This document shows positions 1-12,384 of a DNA stretch of 64,000 bases, in pieces. The first letter of the stretch is position 1. Every line of letters starts with the position of its first letter. Origin of the DNA: Eutypella sp. D-1 (lineage: Eukaryota > Ascomycota > Sordariomycetes > Xylariales > Diatrypaceae). Location of the stretch: the NCBI GenBank assembly GCA_023313575.1, contig JAJTTP010000010.1, forward strand, positions 496,001 to 560,000. Reading direction: 5' to 3'. A program made the position numbers and the translations under genes. Below the pieces are notes generated by a model that saw only the letters and a list, made by a program, of their open reading frames with translations, did not search any database and had not been told where the DNA came from.

Positions 1-500
<500 letters not shown>

Positions 501-1650
501 ACGTAGTAATATCTCCAGTTTTCGATCCCCCATGCTTAGCCATCAAACATCGCAAAGATGGATATACCTGGGGGCTTAAATATAATTTACGATATACACT
601 CATGTTCCGGTGGAAGACATTTCAATTTAAGGCCCAAACATGCCATTTATTTATATACTCAGCATTTTCTACATGGCAAAGAAGAACCTAATTTGTAGAC
701 TGTTCTAGTCCAAATAAGACCCTGGGTATATTCTACTGGTCAGACGTAGCTTATGCATACACATCAACTCAAAGTACTACTTAGGTTCTATACAGATATA
801 TAATGATGAAGTGAACAGCAAGTTGCAATATTTTCGAGAAACACGCATTCGGGTATTCAAAGTATTTTACAGGATCCGGTCCCAACTCGAGTGCTCTGTC
901 ACATGTCGGAGGATTTGTCGAGGGCCGGCGGGGCTTGTTGTGATGTCACTGGGTAGAATAGCCACTAATCTGGAAATAGCTAGTGTCATATGTTAAAGCC
1001 GTATGTGGGTTCAACCCATGCTCTCGATCCAATTAGGTAAGGAATACTCCACAAGCGTGTATGTACAGTACATCCACAACACGCTACGAAGCTTCTAATA
1101 AGCTTGCTTCTAAGAGGTAAAGTACTTGTATTGTAATGCAAGCTCGCCTGCCTTTCTAACTGGCGTTTCCAAGGTTATAGATTCCTTTCATACTACGATT
1201 ACAACCTCCTTTGACATTTCCGTGCTTCAAACTGGAACGTGGGTGCGAGGCCATTCACCGTCGGTGAAAGCTTCCAACCAATCATTACCGACGGGACTGA
1301 AGTGAGGACTCGGCACCGCTTCCCTTACATAGACGAAGGCGTCTGGCGTCTCGAAAAGACACCCGATCATCTCAAGATACCCGATCCTCTATATGCGCGA
1401 CGACTCGAAACGCTCAATCGATTCTTGATCAACCGCGAAAGAAAAAAAAAAGGGGGACAAAAAATTGCACGACGATATCAGGATCGCAATGCACTAATAC
1501 GATTCCGGACGAAGGAGCGACTGAATAAGAGAAAGTACAAGATCTGTCTGGCTCGGTTGGCACAGCTCAGCTTGTCCTTGAAGACGGGAGTCGTGTGAAG
1601 GAGGCCTGTCTGCCGCCGCCGCCACCACCGCCGACGCCGACGCCGTCGCG
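501..1650. other. Intergenic, thiolase 3' side to CSN12-like 5' side
   Basis: No supported gene. An open frame at 1239-1598 has no ATG at its start and no recognisable domain, and probably lies in the leader or promoter of the downstream gene. A short A-run sits at 1441-1452. Confidence 0.6.
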
Positions 1651-3540
1651 ATGGCGCTGACCATCAAGTACCTGACAAGCATCCGTAGCTTCCTCAAGGC
1701 CCGGAATGGCGAAGGACTACGCGACTGGCTGCGGGTTGAACCGCCTGTGCCGCAGGAGTACCTCAACCTCGCTAATGAGCTCAAAAATGGATACCGGGAC
1801 AACGATGCTATCCTCCAGATTGTTGACAAGTGCCTCCCGGACGAAGATGATCTCCCCGACGATCAAGGCACTGCTTGGGGCGGCTTCCGGGCCTTCATGA
1901 AAGAGTACTTCGCCTACTGGAGGGACGTGGATTTCGGCGACCTTCTTGGTGCTCACCAGCTGCTCGTTTCGCTGACTACGTACGCCTTTCTCCTTTTATT
2001 TTCGTCTCGGCCATTCTCGGCCATTCTTCCCTCGCCTTCGATTGATCAATTGACCAATTGACCAATTGACCCTTTGGCTATTGATCAACTGGCTGACGAG
2101 GAGCGAACACTCCACTCCACTAGAGCTTGTCAGACGGCACTAAACCACCCGACGTACGGCACAATCATGTACCATACGAGCATATCGCTGTGCGCATCAC
2201 TCTCGAAATTATCGATGACGCTCAACAAGCGGCCGGACCTCACGCAGAAGCTGAAGGCCGTGGGCGCGGGCGCAGGTGGCGAGGAGGAGCAGAAGTCAAT
2301 CGTCGAGCACACCACCGAAATCATCCAGAAGATCTTCACGGCCTGCCTCTCGGACCGGTCGAGCCCGCGCAACGCCCGCCCCGAGGGCAAGAAGGTCGGC
2401 GTCTACATATTCGCCAACGTCACCCTGAAGCTACTATTCGCGGTTCGTACAACCTACAACCCAGTTTGATCGAGGGGGGTCTCTTAGTCTCTCTATCATT
2501 CTTCACAAAGCTGACACGATCCTATCCTGTTCCTGCAGTGTCGAAAAACGCAGGTTGCGACTCAGGTCTTCACCAAAATCACCCAGAACTCACCACCACT
2601 ATCGTTCTACCCAGCCGCGCAACGCGTCACATACCTCTACTATCTAGGACGGTTCCACTTCATCAACAACCACTACGCGCGGGCCGCGCGATGTTTAGAA
2701 GAGGCGTACCTGCAGACGCCGGCGAGGTTCCAGAAGCACCGGCAGCTGATCCTGACGTACCTGATCCCGACGCAGATGCTACTAGGACGGCTACCGTCCA
2801 CGGCGCTGCTGTCGCGACCCGAAGCGCAGCCGCTAGCGCCCGTGTTCGCGCCCTTTGCGGCCGCCGTGCGCGCTGGCGACTTCCCGGCCTTCCAGCGTGC
2901 CGTCGACGCCCACGAGCCATGGCTTCTCCGCCGCGGCCTCCTCCTCACCCTCACCTACCGCCTCCGTCCCTTGCTCTGGCGCTCTCTCTTCCGCCGCGTC
3001 TTCCTCGTCACCTACGTCGCCCCCGCCGAGGGCCACGCGGACTCTAGGAAGGCCGCCACCCTCGAGCTGTCCCATCTCTTCATCGCCGCCCGGTACGTGC
3101 AGAGGCTGCTCGAGGGCTGGGTGCCCGCGGCCCCGCATGCTTCGCAGCGCGCTGCCGCCGGTGGAGGCGTCAATCCCATGCTCCTCACGGCGGTGCGGAA
3201 CAGCGCGGGGCCGGGAACGGCAGCGGGAGCGGGCAACACGACACTAACGCCGCCGCCTGGCGGGCCCAAGGCGCTCCGGCCTAATGAGGGCCTCGTCTGG
3301 GGCAACATGCCGGTAACGGCGGAGCACGTCGAGTCCGTGGTCGCGGCGCTCGTGGCCCAGGGCCTCATGCACGGCTTCATCGCCCACTCGCAGGGCCGCT
3401 TCGCCATCATGGGCGCCAAGACCCGCGGCGCCGTCGCCGCCGGCTGGCCTAACGTCGCCGAGGTCACGGCCGCCGCCGCGGAGGAAGACGGTGGTGCCGC
3501 TCGTTCGGTTCCCGGCCTCGTTACCGTCCGCGACGTGTGA
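1651..3540 (+). CDS. csn12: CSN12/Thp1-like PCI domain protein
   Basis: The deduced 549-residue protein resembles Csn12, the PCI-domain protein linked to the COP9 signalosome and to the TREX-2 (Thp1-Sac3) mRNA export complex. Three exons join in phase: 1651-1979, 2124-2442 and 2539-3540. Intron 1 (144 bp) uses GTACGC and an ACTAG acceptor; intron 2 (96 bp) uses the less common donor GTTCGT and TGCAG. Supporting stretches are ALNHPTYGT followed by CASLSKLSMTLNKRPDL in exon 2, and FYPAAQRVTYLYYLGRFHFI then LILTYLIPTQMLLGRLPS in exon 3. These are typical of the helical repeats leading into a PCI winged helix, which would occupy roughly residues 300-500. An Ala/Gly/Pro-rich insert interrupts the C-terminal third. 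The start follows a GCG context at the first ATG of the long frame. Family assignment is from recognised sequence; the role is inferred from the family. Confidence 0.87.
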
Positions 3541-4999
3541 TGATGCGCTTGTCTAGGCGGAACGGGCGCAAGCCAATATATAGTTCGAGTCCGGGATTTA
3601 TAATTACCACACACACACACACACACATATACACAAAGAGGAACACTCCTGCCAAAAACTGACGGTATAGTATAATGATCTGGTACTGCGCACATGTGGA
3701 GGGAATGGGGTAGCCTTGTCCTGATAATGATCAGGAGACGACTGGGCCTTCGATAGGTAGTGTTTAGGTAGCGGCTGTTATTGTTGATTGATGATACCCT
3801 GTACCTATTCTTTTTCTTAGATGCAAAATTTATGGTCTCATGTCGAGGTCCTCGCAATCATCCCTAACCCACCATCTCGCTCGTTCCTCAAAAATCAGTT
3901 CCTTGATCCCCATCACGACTAACAACACTGTTGGGTTACATGTCGCAAAAGGGAAAAGGGGGTCAAAGAGTTGTTTCGAGTCGAGGCCTACCCGTCCGGT
4001 CCGTCCCGTCCCGTGCCGGCAAACGGCACCACGGCCGTCGTTGCTACACACACACACACAACGTATCGGAACCACATTTCGTCAGATCTGATCATGTATT
4101 TGGTCTCTTATACCACCAGTCGGTGTGGGGCCGGAAAAATGTCTCCAAGATAGACCCTCCGTTTTGTAACTGTTTTCCCAGACACCCCCCCCCCCCCCCA
4201 CAACCCAGCCGCCAGTCCAACGAAGCTCCGGACCACACAGGCGATCGACGTCAACAAGACTCCTCCCTTCCTTCCATTCATCCATCGAGCGCGCCAGCTT
4301 CCTTGGCCGCCCTCTCCAGAATCAACGTACACGCGTACATACATACATCAATGCCTCTGTCCATCTGCCTTTCTTCTCGCCAGGAAGAATGGCGAAACAT
4401 GATAGAATAGAAACAGAAAAGGGAACGTTTACACCAAGCCGCCACTCGCTCAACGGGGTATATCTTCAAGAAGAAGGCAAGAAGGCAAGAAAGATAGGTG
4501 GGTATAAAAATCAAGCCCCCTCCTGATAATAATAAAGGCCTAGGCAGGCCGAAAAGAACATTGTTTCCAGGACTTAAGTCCAAAAAAAGGAGGCCGATAA
4601 TGCGCATGGCGTCGGCGTCGGGCATAGAAGAGGAAGGGTTCTCTGCTTACCGCCGCTCGGTGGCGACGAGCTTTGGAGAATAATAAGACAATAGACACTA
4701 TAAACGGCGTTTGGTTATATGCGAAGAGAAAGCTGAGAAGGGTAGGGCAAGGCGTCGTGTCGTCTTATCTTCGGAACGAGGTCGTCATGTGCTGCATTCG
4801 GAGACGGTACTTGAACGCCATCCATCCGGAACGGAGGTTCTTTTTAAAAGTGGAAATGGAAATAGACCGCCGAAGAAAAGAAAACCTTATGTCAAAGTGA
4901 AAAGTCGGAAGAGAAGGAGGTGGCCAGCCAGCCGCGGCCGCCCGAGTCCAGTTAGTAGGATCCCGGACGGTTCTTTTCTTTTGCTGGTTTTTCCAGCCT
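3541..4999. other. Intergenic, convergent gene ends
   Basis: This lies between two convergent genes and no gene is supported. It contains a (CA)n microsatellite at about 3608-3628, a second short (CA)n at about 4045-4060 and a run of 15 C at 4185-4199. The C-run and CA tracts generate several spurious Pro- or Thr-rich open frames. Confidence 0.65.
3608..3628. repeat. (CA)n microsatellite
   Basis: About ten uninterrupted CA units just downstream of the CSN12-like stop codon, probably in the 3' UTR or terminator region. Confidence 0.9.
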
Positions 5000-6560
5000 C
5001 TACAACATGATGCCAGCCGCCACGAGAGCGACGATGAGGCCCGCCATGGGGCCGCCGCCGTGGTTGCTGCCGGCACTCTCGTTGCTGTCAGACTCCGTCT
5101 CGGCGGGCTTAGATTCCGGACCCGCAGTGGTGAGGTCCGAGAGTCCAAAGGTAGCGCTGGGGCCACCCAGCGTGGTCGAGCTGGAAGTCCGGTTCTGCTG
5201 GAAAATACCACCCTGGTAAGCACTAGTGGAGTACCCGCCGCTGCTCTGCTCAGTGGAGGATGTCTTGGCATCCGATGAAGAAGATGGCGAGCTCGTAGTT
5301 GATGGGTCTGCCTGGGAACTCGTGGTGGGTGGGAGGCTAGATGACGTCGTGGGTGTAGAAGATGTGGTAGGTGTCGTCGTGGAGGTAGGAGTGCTGGTCG
5401 TTGTGGGCTCCTCGGTAGTGGAGGTGGTCGGGGCAGAGGTTGTGGGTTCCGCAGCGGAGGTGGTGCTCGAGTCACCTCCAGACCCGTCCAAAAATGACAC
5501 CACGATGTTGGCCTTGGCACCCTTCGGTACCGTGACGACGCAGAAGTCGGAGCCGCCCGCGCCGGAGGCCTTGTTGTCGCTTTCCACACCGTCGCCGGAG
5601 ACCTTACAAGGCAGGCCGTTGCAGTCACTATCGGGGCACTCGATTTCCAGGCCGAAGTCGGGCTTCGTGCTCGAGAGTGCGGATTCCTCCCATATGGGGT
5701 TCAGCCCGAGCTTGACAAACGTCGATCCATCGGCCATAGCGTTCGCGCCAGCGACGTACGGCGCCCAATTACCAATCGGCTCGCTCTCGTCCCCCCACAC
5801 GCATCCCTTGTCGGAGCCGACGCCAGGTGGGTTGATGTAATAGCTGCAATGGTCAGGCGCCGCCCAGTCCTCGAAAATGGCAATAGTGTACTTACTGCGC
5901 GGCCGTCGAGGCCCAGTAGCTAGGGTCCGGCACGGCAATGGTGGCGGTGTCGTGGATGTCGTTGGCAATTACCATTTCTTCGTAGCCTGGTAGGGTGGTC
6001 TGGCAAAATGATACGACGTCGCCGCACTTATTCACAACTTCGACACTGCCGGTTCCATCGACGCAGCAGGGCTCGCCTTCGAACGGGTATTCAAGTTCCC
6101 CGTCATCATTGCAATACAGCCCTCCATACTAGTCCTTGGTCAACAACAGCGCTAGGAGGAGGGACGCGCCGGCAGAAGCACTCACGGTGGAATCGGGGAA
6201 ATTATATGAGGTGCCGGGCTTCCATTGGTTCATTAGCTTGCCCGGGGGGCAAGCAAAGGGGCACCAGGTGCCAGCGGCGCACTCGCGATCGGGCGCGAGA
6301 GCCCAGCCGGCATTCATCCCGCCCGGGGTGACGGCGACCAAGCCGTCACTCTTAGGGAAGGCGCATGACTTGCCGCCGCCTCTCTTCTGGAGCTCCGTCG
6401 CATTGCGCTCGCTGTAGTTGTCTTGGCTGGAGCTGGCATGGTTGTGCGAGAGTGCCTGGTGGTGAAGATGCTGGTGTCGGTGGTGCACAGTGGCCCCGAC
6501 CTGGGTAGACAAGAGAACGAGGGCCGGCCCGAGGGCGGCCTGTACTGTCGTGATCTTCAT
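5000..6560 (-). CDS. SUN-family secreted cell-wall protein, GPI-anchored
   Basis: A SUN-family (Sim1/Uth1/Nca3/Sun4, Psu1-like) wall-remodelling protein of 483 residues. Minus-strand exons are 6560-6186, 6128-5896 and 5843-5000, with introns of 57 and 52 bp, both in phase. The N-terminus MKITTVQAALGPALVLLS is a signal peptide and is followed by a His-rich stretch and an LQKR processing-like site. The Cys-rich SUN domain follows: CAFP, GLVAVTPGGMNAGWAL, CPFACPPGKLMNQW, YCNDDGELEYPF, CVDGTGSVEVVNK, HYYINPPGV, GCVWGDES, GNWAPYVAGAN, KLGLNPIW and CNGLPCKV. The remainder is a long Ser/Thr-rich stalk. The C-terminus, a small-residue site followed by GPMAGLIVALVAAGIML, looks like a GPI-attachment signal. 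Splicing restores the family HYYINPPG motif across the second junction, which strongly supports that intron. Proteins of this family act in septation and beta-glucan modification; enzymatic activity here is inferred. Confidence 0.93.
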
Positions 6561-8945
6561 GGTAACGAACGTATGCAGTCCACAGTAAATCGCTATGCTA
6601 TGTTTAAAAACGAGTGTGTACTCCAATGTGTAGGAGTATTAGGGTGCAAAAAACAGAAGGTCGAGATCCGCGCTATAGGGTCATGAAGGGTCCAAGATCA
6701 ACAGGATCAACGATAGATCGGATCGCCTCCTCGATCTTGCGCCCACAAAGTAAAGGCAGCCGGTGTCCTTGTAGATTTTCGCGTCCTCTCTCTCTCTGGA
6801 GCGTTTGATTATTTCGTTAAATGAGCGTAAGGGCGTACTGCGTACGTATTGTAGACAGCAGACAGCGTTAAAAAAAAGAGTGGAAAGGGGAGATATCCCC
6901 AAGAGTCATAAGAACCTCAACGAACGACGGCGACAATTCAACACACGAAGAGAGAGAACAATAGTAAAATTCACTATCCAAGTGAAGAGCGGAGAAGCAC
7001 TTGAAGGTCGGGAGGGCCTATGCACTCTGCGAAGCGACTATCTAACCAGTTAGGTGACTAGACATAACCCACTTCGGTTGCGACTATAAACTAATCCATA
7101 CAGCCAACCCATAATAAGGAAAGTAGTGATAGTGGCAGAAGTGACCCCAGTTCGGCATTGCATGATATTTACCAGGGCGTTCTCAGTCTACCCGTCTTGC
7201 CCATTCAGGATATCCCCCGACAGCGGGGGAGGCTTGAGAGGTGCCACTGGAGCCGACGGCATAACCAGTATAACCCAGTATAGCCCAGCATAACCCAGCA
7301 TCACCAGCATGGCACATCTTAACTGGAACCACGACGGAGTCATTGGGGGGTTATGGGAGGGGAAGGGGGCCATTATTGGACTCTCTGGGCCCATGTCCTG
7401 AGATTTTAGAATTGAAGTTTTTGTGATGGGCCAATAGGAGGAGTCTGAGGAAATGAGTGTCGAGCAGGTGAAATTGCGTCCGACCCGCCAAGGCCCCACC
7501 CATGGACAGAACATCCATTTTTGCCATTACTAAGTAAAGTGATTGAGAGATATGTACCTAGCTACCTCGGAAGATGGAAGAGATAAGGTACGCGATAACG
7601 AACACTTGCAGTCCATACATATGCGCAGCATCAATGATTTGCTTAAGGTGCTTATTAGTATACTAAGCATAACCATGGGTACCTACCTATAGGTAGTAGA
7701 AACATGTCACAAAAGTCTTGTCAGGCACGCCTCATCGCACTAAGCTCCACAAGACACGATCTTATGCAGGTACAAATCTACCACGGCTAAGGTACGGAAT
7801 AACATAAACTAACATAAACAGCACTCGTTCGTCAGTTCACAATTATACCCTGGACATTGCTATAACAATACCTAGGTATGTACTTAGGTAGTTGCCATCA
7901 CGATACATAATAGACCATCCATTAACTACCTACCTAGGTACTGACCAACATTGAAAATAACCGCCATCGTCACTCGATTGGATTTCTCGCGGGCACACCG
8001 CCGACCGCCTACGGAAATTTACTCGCTAGCCTCATTTCTAGACAGAGGATCTGCACTGAAGGAATTCATCACGGAAACTTTTTTTAATCCACTCCACTGA
8101 CGATCTTTTAACCCTTTCTCTTCAAGGATGCAAAGAATTCAATCCACATGAGCATGATGTACTTCGTAGAGCAGCGGCCTATACCGACACCCCATGCACC
8201 ATAATACCAGAGTTGGGGCATCACCATGAGCAGGCCAGTTAGCATGTACGAAGTAGGGCAGTTAGGACAAGCCGGCATGCCGGTAAGGCGCGGATAGTAA
8301 CACTGCAGATCGGCATGAATCAAACTCCAGCTTCTATTTTTCGCTCACGACAATCTAGGCACTGTTTCAATTAATTACTTCGACGGGCAGAGCATGTTTC
8401 ACTCCGGATCCTCGAGCCTCTACCCCCGGTTCTGCCGGTCACAGCATGGCAAAGAACAGAGAACGTTAATCAAGGGGCAGAAGTAGTGATCGTGAGCATC
8501 CAAGCCCATCGGCCCATCTCAAATTAAGCTTTACCAGTAACTGGCTCCCCATCTTTCTAACCGCTTAAGTATGTAATAACGGGCAATCTTCTATGAACTA
8601 TATCACTGGTGCCCACGGCATCACTGCTTGTAGATAGGTTCTGGGTGGGTACGACCTGTTGTGAAGCAGCCCGAAGATGACTGAGAGGGCAAGGAGTAAT
8701 TCCAGGGATGATCACGCCGATGCAGTTCGTTCATACCGGTAGATTCGCCCGCCCAAGCGCTCGTTATTAGCGTACACGAGACTGCTGCGCGCTGCAACAT
8801 CGCAACCTTGTTCTACAAACTTGCTGTAGCGATCAAAGGGTACGGGTTTATGCAGGCGGAGTATCTGGCATTCATCTTATCCTTCGACTGCTTCAGCCTA
8901 ATAGTGCTGTGACACGAGGCTTCATATGTAGCAGTTTGTCTGAGA
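6561..8945. other. Intergenic, no gene supported
   Basis: This 2.4 kb stretch carries the SUN-gene promoter at its left end and no recognisable gene. It holds a 10-bp minisatellite (7261-7310) and several palindromic TACCTAGGTA-type motifs between 7675 and 7945. Frames at 7188-7514 and 8108-8323 on the minus strand have no family features. Confidence 0.6.
7261..7310. repeat. 10-bp minisatellite, TAACCCAGTA-like unit
   Basis: Five imperfect copies in tandem: ATAACCAGTA, TAACCCAGTA, TAGCCCAGCA, TAACCCAGCA, TCACCAGCAT. Three copies contain TAACCC or TAGCCC, but the 10-bp period differs from a telomeric hexamer. Confidence 0.8.
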
Positions 8946-9821
8946 CTATTCCTCCGGCTCCTGTACTTCCTTCGACGCCGTCAAATCCATTACTGGCCAG
9001 GCCCCCGAAATCTTGCCGTCGGTGAGCTGATAAATCACTTGCTCACTCGTCTCCCACGTGCGGCCGGCCGTGAGGGGCCCACAGTCTCTTTTAGGAATGC
9101 GACGAATCTTCAGCCGAACTGCGATGCGCTGCCTCTCCTCCTCGATCACCAAATCCTCAAGGCTAAGGTGAGTATGCAGCGCGTCTGCCTGAATGCTCTT
9201 GATCAAGGTCTTGTAGTCGCTCGGCGACCATATCTCATTGTTGAAGATTATATCGCCCTGATGCACGCATTTCTCAACGAGCTCCTCCTCCTTCCCGGCC
9301 GCATTGCATAAGTCGACGTACGTTCTGTAGAACTTCTCAATCTCTCCCTTCGAGAGTCTTTTTCCTTCCGGGGCGGGAGAGTCGTTGATCTTTTCCGGTT
9401 CGGGGCGGTAACTGGGATCCTCTAGTTGTTTTCGCAGGAGAGTGCTGTCGCTGACCGCCCTCACCTTGGAGTATTTGCCGTTTTTGAACCAGGTGAACGA
9501 ATGCGACCTCAGGGCCAACTTTCGGCCTGCAGGGGGGCTCAGGCCCATGATAGGCGCCGTCGGGGTTGCCATCAGGCAGAGACGGACGACGACGCACTGC
9601 TGCTCCTCATCGACGATCAGGGCGCTCTCGGTGCTCTCAGAGACACAACCCTTGGCGTACCCATCCTTAAGGTACTCTATCCAGTCCTTCGGGCTGAGCT
9701 GCCGGCCATTGTAGTCGAGTATCGGTTCGACGTATTGTAGGACGTCATCCCACCGCTGCTCACTAAGGCATCTTTGGACAGCCTTATAGGTCGCCTCGAG
9801 TTCCGACGCTGACAGAGACAT
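8946..9821 (-). CDS. Tandem SnoaL/NTF2-like domain protein
   Basis: An intronless gene for 291 residues, starting at ATG 9821-9819. It appears to contain two copies of a SnoaL/NTF2-like cone fold. Copy one (about residues 8-135) contains WDDVLQYVEPILDYNGRQLS and SFTWFKNGKYSKVRAV. Copy two (about 155-285) contains EELVEKCVHQGDIIFNNEIW and EQVIYQLTDGKISGAWPV. In each, an early helix is followed by a substrate-pocket strand, an IEEERQR- or VDEEQQC-type strand rich in V/R, and a closing strand ending in an aromatic/charged-(N/D)GK motif. Single-domain members include polyketide cyclases and ester- or dehydratase-like enzymes, but many are uncharacterised. No partner enzyme, P450 or transporter lies nearby, so a biosynthetic-cluster role is not supported. 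Function is unknown; the fold call is by eye. Confidence 0.72.
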   Translation of the reverse strand: MSLSASELEATYKAVQRCLSEQRWDDVLQYVEPILDYNGRQLSPKDWIEYLKDGYAKGCVSESTESALIVDEEQQCVVVRLCLMATPTAPIMGLSPPAGRKLALRSHSFTWFKNGKYSKVRAVSDSTLLRKQLEDPSYRPEPEKINDSPAPEGKRLSKGEIEKFYRTYVDLCNAAGKEEELVEKCVHQGDIIFNNEIWSPSDYKTLIKSIQADALHTHLSLEDLVIEEERQRIAVRLKIRRIPKRDCGPLTAGRTWETSEQVIYQLTDGKISGAWPVMDLTASKEVQEPEE

Positions 9822-12210
9822 CGCTGCTTTGATAAACCGAACACCGCCGAAGAGGGAAAATGCTTATTGTGATCTCGAACGCGACTGGATGCGAGGAGAT
9901 ATTCTTGGTTTCCGAACACGGGTGTTCTGCCGCCAGTTGGCAGTGATAAGGCATCTTTACATACCAAGCACCGCCATCCCACAATCAACATCTCTTCAGC
10001 AACCACTCGAGTCCAAGCCGTGCTTAGAAATTTTTGTGATTTCCATGCCCCCATACGCAAGAGGACTCTAAAAAAAAATTGCTGTGTTTGCACACCAGCC
10101 AGTGGGGAGGCCCGCAGAAAGCCGATTGGAACACGTATAATAGCCCCTCGGGTTGACGACCTGTGTCCTTCCATCCTTGTGCTCTACCCCTATATCAAAA
10201 TTGTCGGGTTAATAAGACCTTTTGGTTTATGCACAGGGCTTCCCATCGTAGGTTGTTCAGGCACCGGCCCACTCAGTGTCACCAGTTCGGCCTGAGCCGA
10301 GGAGCGTTGAATCGTTTGCTCCCTTATGTCTACACGGAACGCCTGATACTGTAGCACTGGAGGAGTAGATACCAGATGGTGCGTGTGCGAAAAAGAAAAA
10401 AAAATCAACATTACGTTACTTGTACTACCAACGAGGATTAAATAGCTCATAACTTTGGGGGTCTCCTCGACGAGCCTCCCAAGGCTTGTCCATCTGTATT
10501 TCTCCACATTATTTATCATCACCGATAGGTCGCGCCACCTGAGCTATCGCATGCGCTGTTAGAACTTCTGCTCCCATCTCTTTCCACACCCTTCGGTCTA
10601 GACTCTGTCATCGATACAATAATATTCTCATCAACTTCGATAAAGCCATTCTGCTTGGTACCGTGTCTGGACAAACAGAGTCGTATTACATCACGTCTTA
10701 GCTCATGGCCTAGTGCTCGACACCTCGGCGACAGTACATAGTCCAACGGTTGAAAAGGTTGAAGAAATTCTATATAGGTAAGACGGTAAGTGACCAATAG
10801 GAAGAGCATGCATCCAATATCTTTCTATCAGCCTGCTGTGACTCTTCCATGCCTTTCTCTGCATATGTAGGCGCACTTGCTGTACCGCCGTCCGGGGACC
10901 AGGCGGCATCCGCTAGATGCGTCTCGGCAGATGGATTCGTCCTGCTGATCACGATGCGCTCGCTCTCTTCGCAGTACATGATGCATAGCCCATAATAGAT
11001 CACATATAACAGAAAGGGGGATGGTAGCGGCTCGAATCATCTCTCCCCAATAACCGCCAGTAAGTTCGTCGCATGGTGTCGGGCCGCACGGACGTCGAAC
11101 GTACTGGCCACAAGCTCACCGATTAACGCGGTCCGATCACGTGCACATGGCATTAGGTCAATTTCTCCTTAAAAAGCGGTGAGCTCCTGGCGAGGTATGT
11201 CGGTATGTAGGCAGTGAGTTAAGGTGAGTTCGGCTTGGATATCGCTTGGCTCGGCTTTATCAAGGACGCTCATCCTGGGCTTGACGGCCCGTCGATAGCC
11301 CTACGTGCCGAGCCCACATTCACCGGCGGTATTCGTTATCACGGTGTGCGAGGCATTGATCTGATAAAATTCATGGTCCTTGCAAGACGGGCGAGTCCCT
11401 CCCGTCAGATCATGGTGTTGATTTCCCCTCCTTGAGAATAGCACCGCTGGCTCTTCTCGACTCGGTTTCTGTTCTCGTTTCAATCCCTGGCATGGTCTAG
11501 AATTGAGCCTCTGCTTCATATGTACCCACTAATTTACTCACAGTCAATATATCGATTTATATCGCCTATGAATCAGCACTTCTCAGGCTGCCACGTCCGC
11601 GATGGCCGGCCTGCGCGTGGGATCACCATCACTCACTTCCACAGATCAGCCGCGTAATCAATGGGTCCGAAGGACATCTCAGCACCGTGTAGATGTAAGG
11701 ACGGTCCTACAGATCTTCCGCCGCTATTCGAGAGTCAGCCTAATAGTAATCTTGAGAGGCTTGGATGAATTTAGCTACAAAAGCAAGAATATATATAGTA
11801 TTCGCTCAACCCGTTGATCTATGGTCGGGTCTCAGTATTTACATGTAAACTCGATTGCGTCCGGTTTCAAGTCTGTGATGCATCATATTAGTGGCGTTCT
11901 CGCTTTGCTGACACGACATTGTTCTTAATTCCACCATCTTTATGCGCTCTTCCCTCTCTCACTCCTCCTTTCTCTTCCATTTCGTAGTTTCGGTCACTCA
12001 TTCTCCCTGTGGAATAAGACGGAATTCGAAGCATGTAATATAGAGTGTTTGGTATATACGGGCTGTCCTTGGTAATAAAGCTATACTATGCCCCGCGTTC
12101 ACTCTTGCGCCTCGGTCCAAGGCCATAAAGATTTGGCCTTCGGATGTGTGGATAATATACTTGATAGAATTTGTTCTTTGCCCTAGTCAAAGATATGCTT
12201 CCATTATTCC

Positions 12211-12260
12211 TCCTAGAAGCACTATGATATTCCCATTTCTAATTGGAATACCTTCTAGGA
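12211..12260. repeat. Nested inverted repeat (possible hairpin)
   Basis: An outer perfect 9-bp arm TCCTAGAAG (12211-12219) pairs with CTTCTAGGA (12252-12260). Inside it, TATTCC (12228-12233) pairs with GGAATA (12245-12250) around an 11-base loop. It sits immediately before the degenerate tandem repeat. Confidence 0.7.
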
Positions 12261-12264
12261 ACAT

Positions 12265-12384
12265 TACGCATCTAAGGGGAAATGCTTACCAAGATACGCG
12301 TTGAAAGGGTATTTCTTGCTATACTATGCGTTCAAGAGGCGTTTCCTAAGGCTATACAACTTAAAGAGCGTTCTAAGGCTGATA
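12265..12384. repeat. Degenerate tandem repeat, about 30-35 bp unit
   Basis: Successive blocks starting TACGCATCTAAGG, TACGCGTTGAAAGG, TATGCGTTCAAGAGG and AACTTAAAGAGCG, each followed by a TTTCTT-, TTTCCTAAGGC- or TTCTAAGGC-like segment, look like diverged copies of one unit. Boundaries are approximate. Confidence 0.5.

Noticed and set aside
1239..1598. 119-codon plus-strand frame before the CSN12-like gene
   Set aside because: Begins at GTG with no in-frame ATG at the start, has an A-run inside, and shows no recognisable family; probably leader sequence.
2127..3047. 306-codon plus-strand frame overlapping the CSN12-like gene
   Set aside because: A shifted frame over real exons and an intron; Arg/Pro-rich composition typical of GC-rich shadows.
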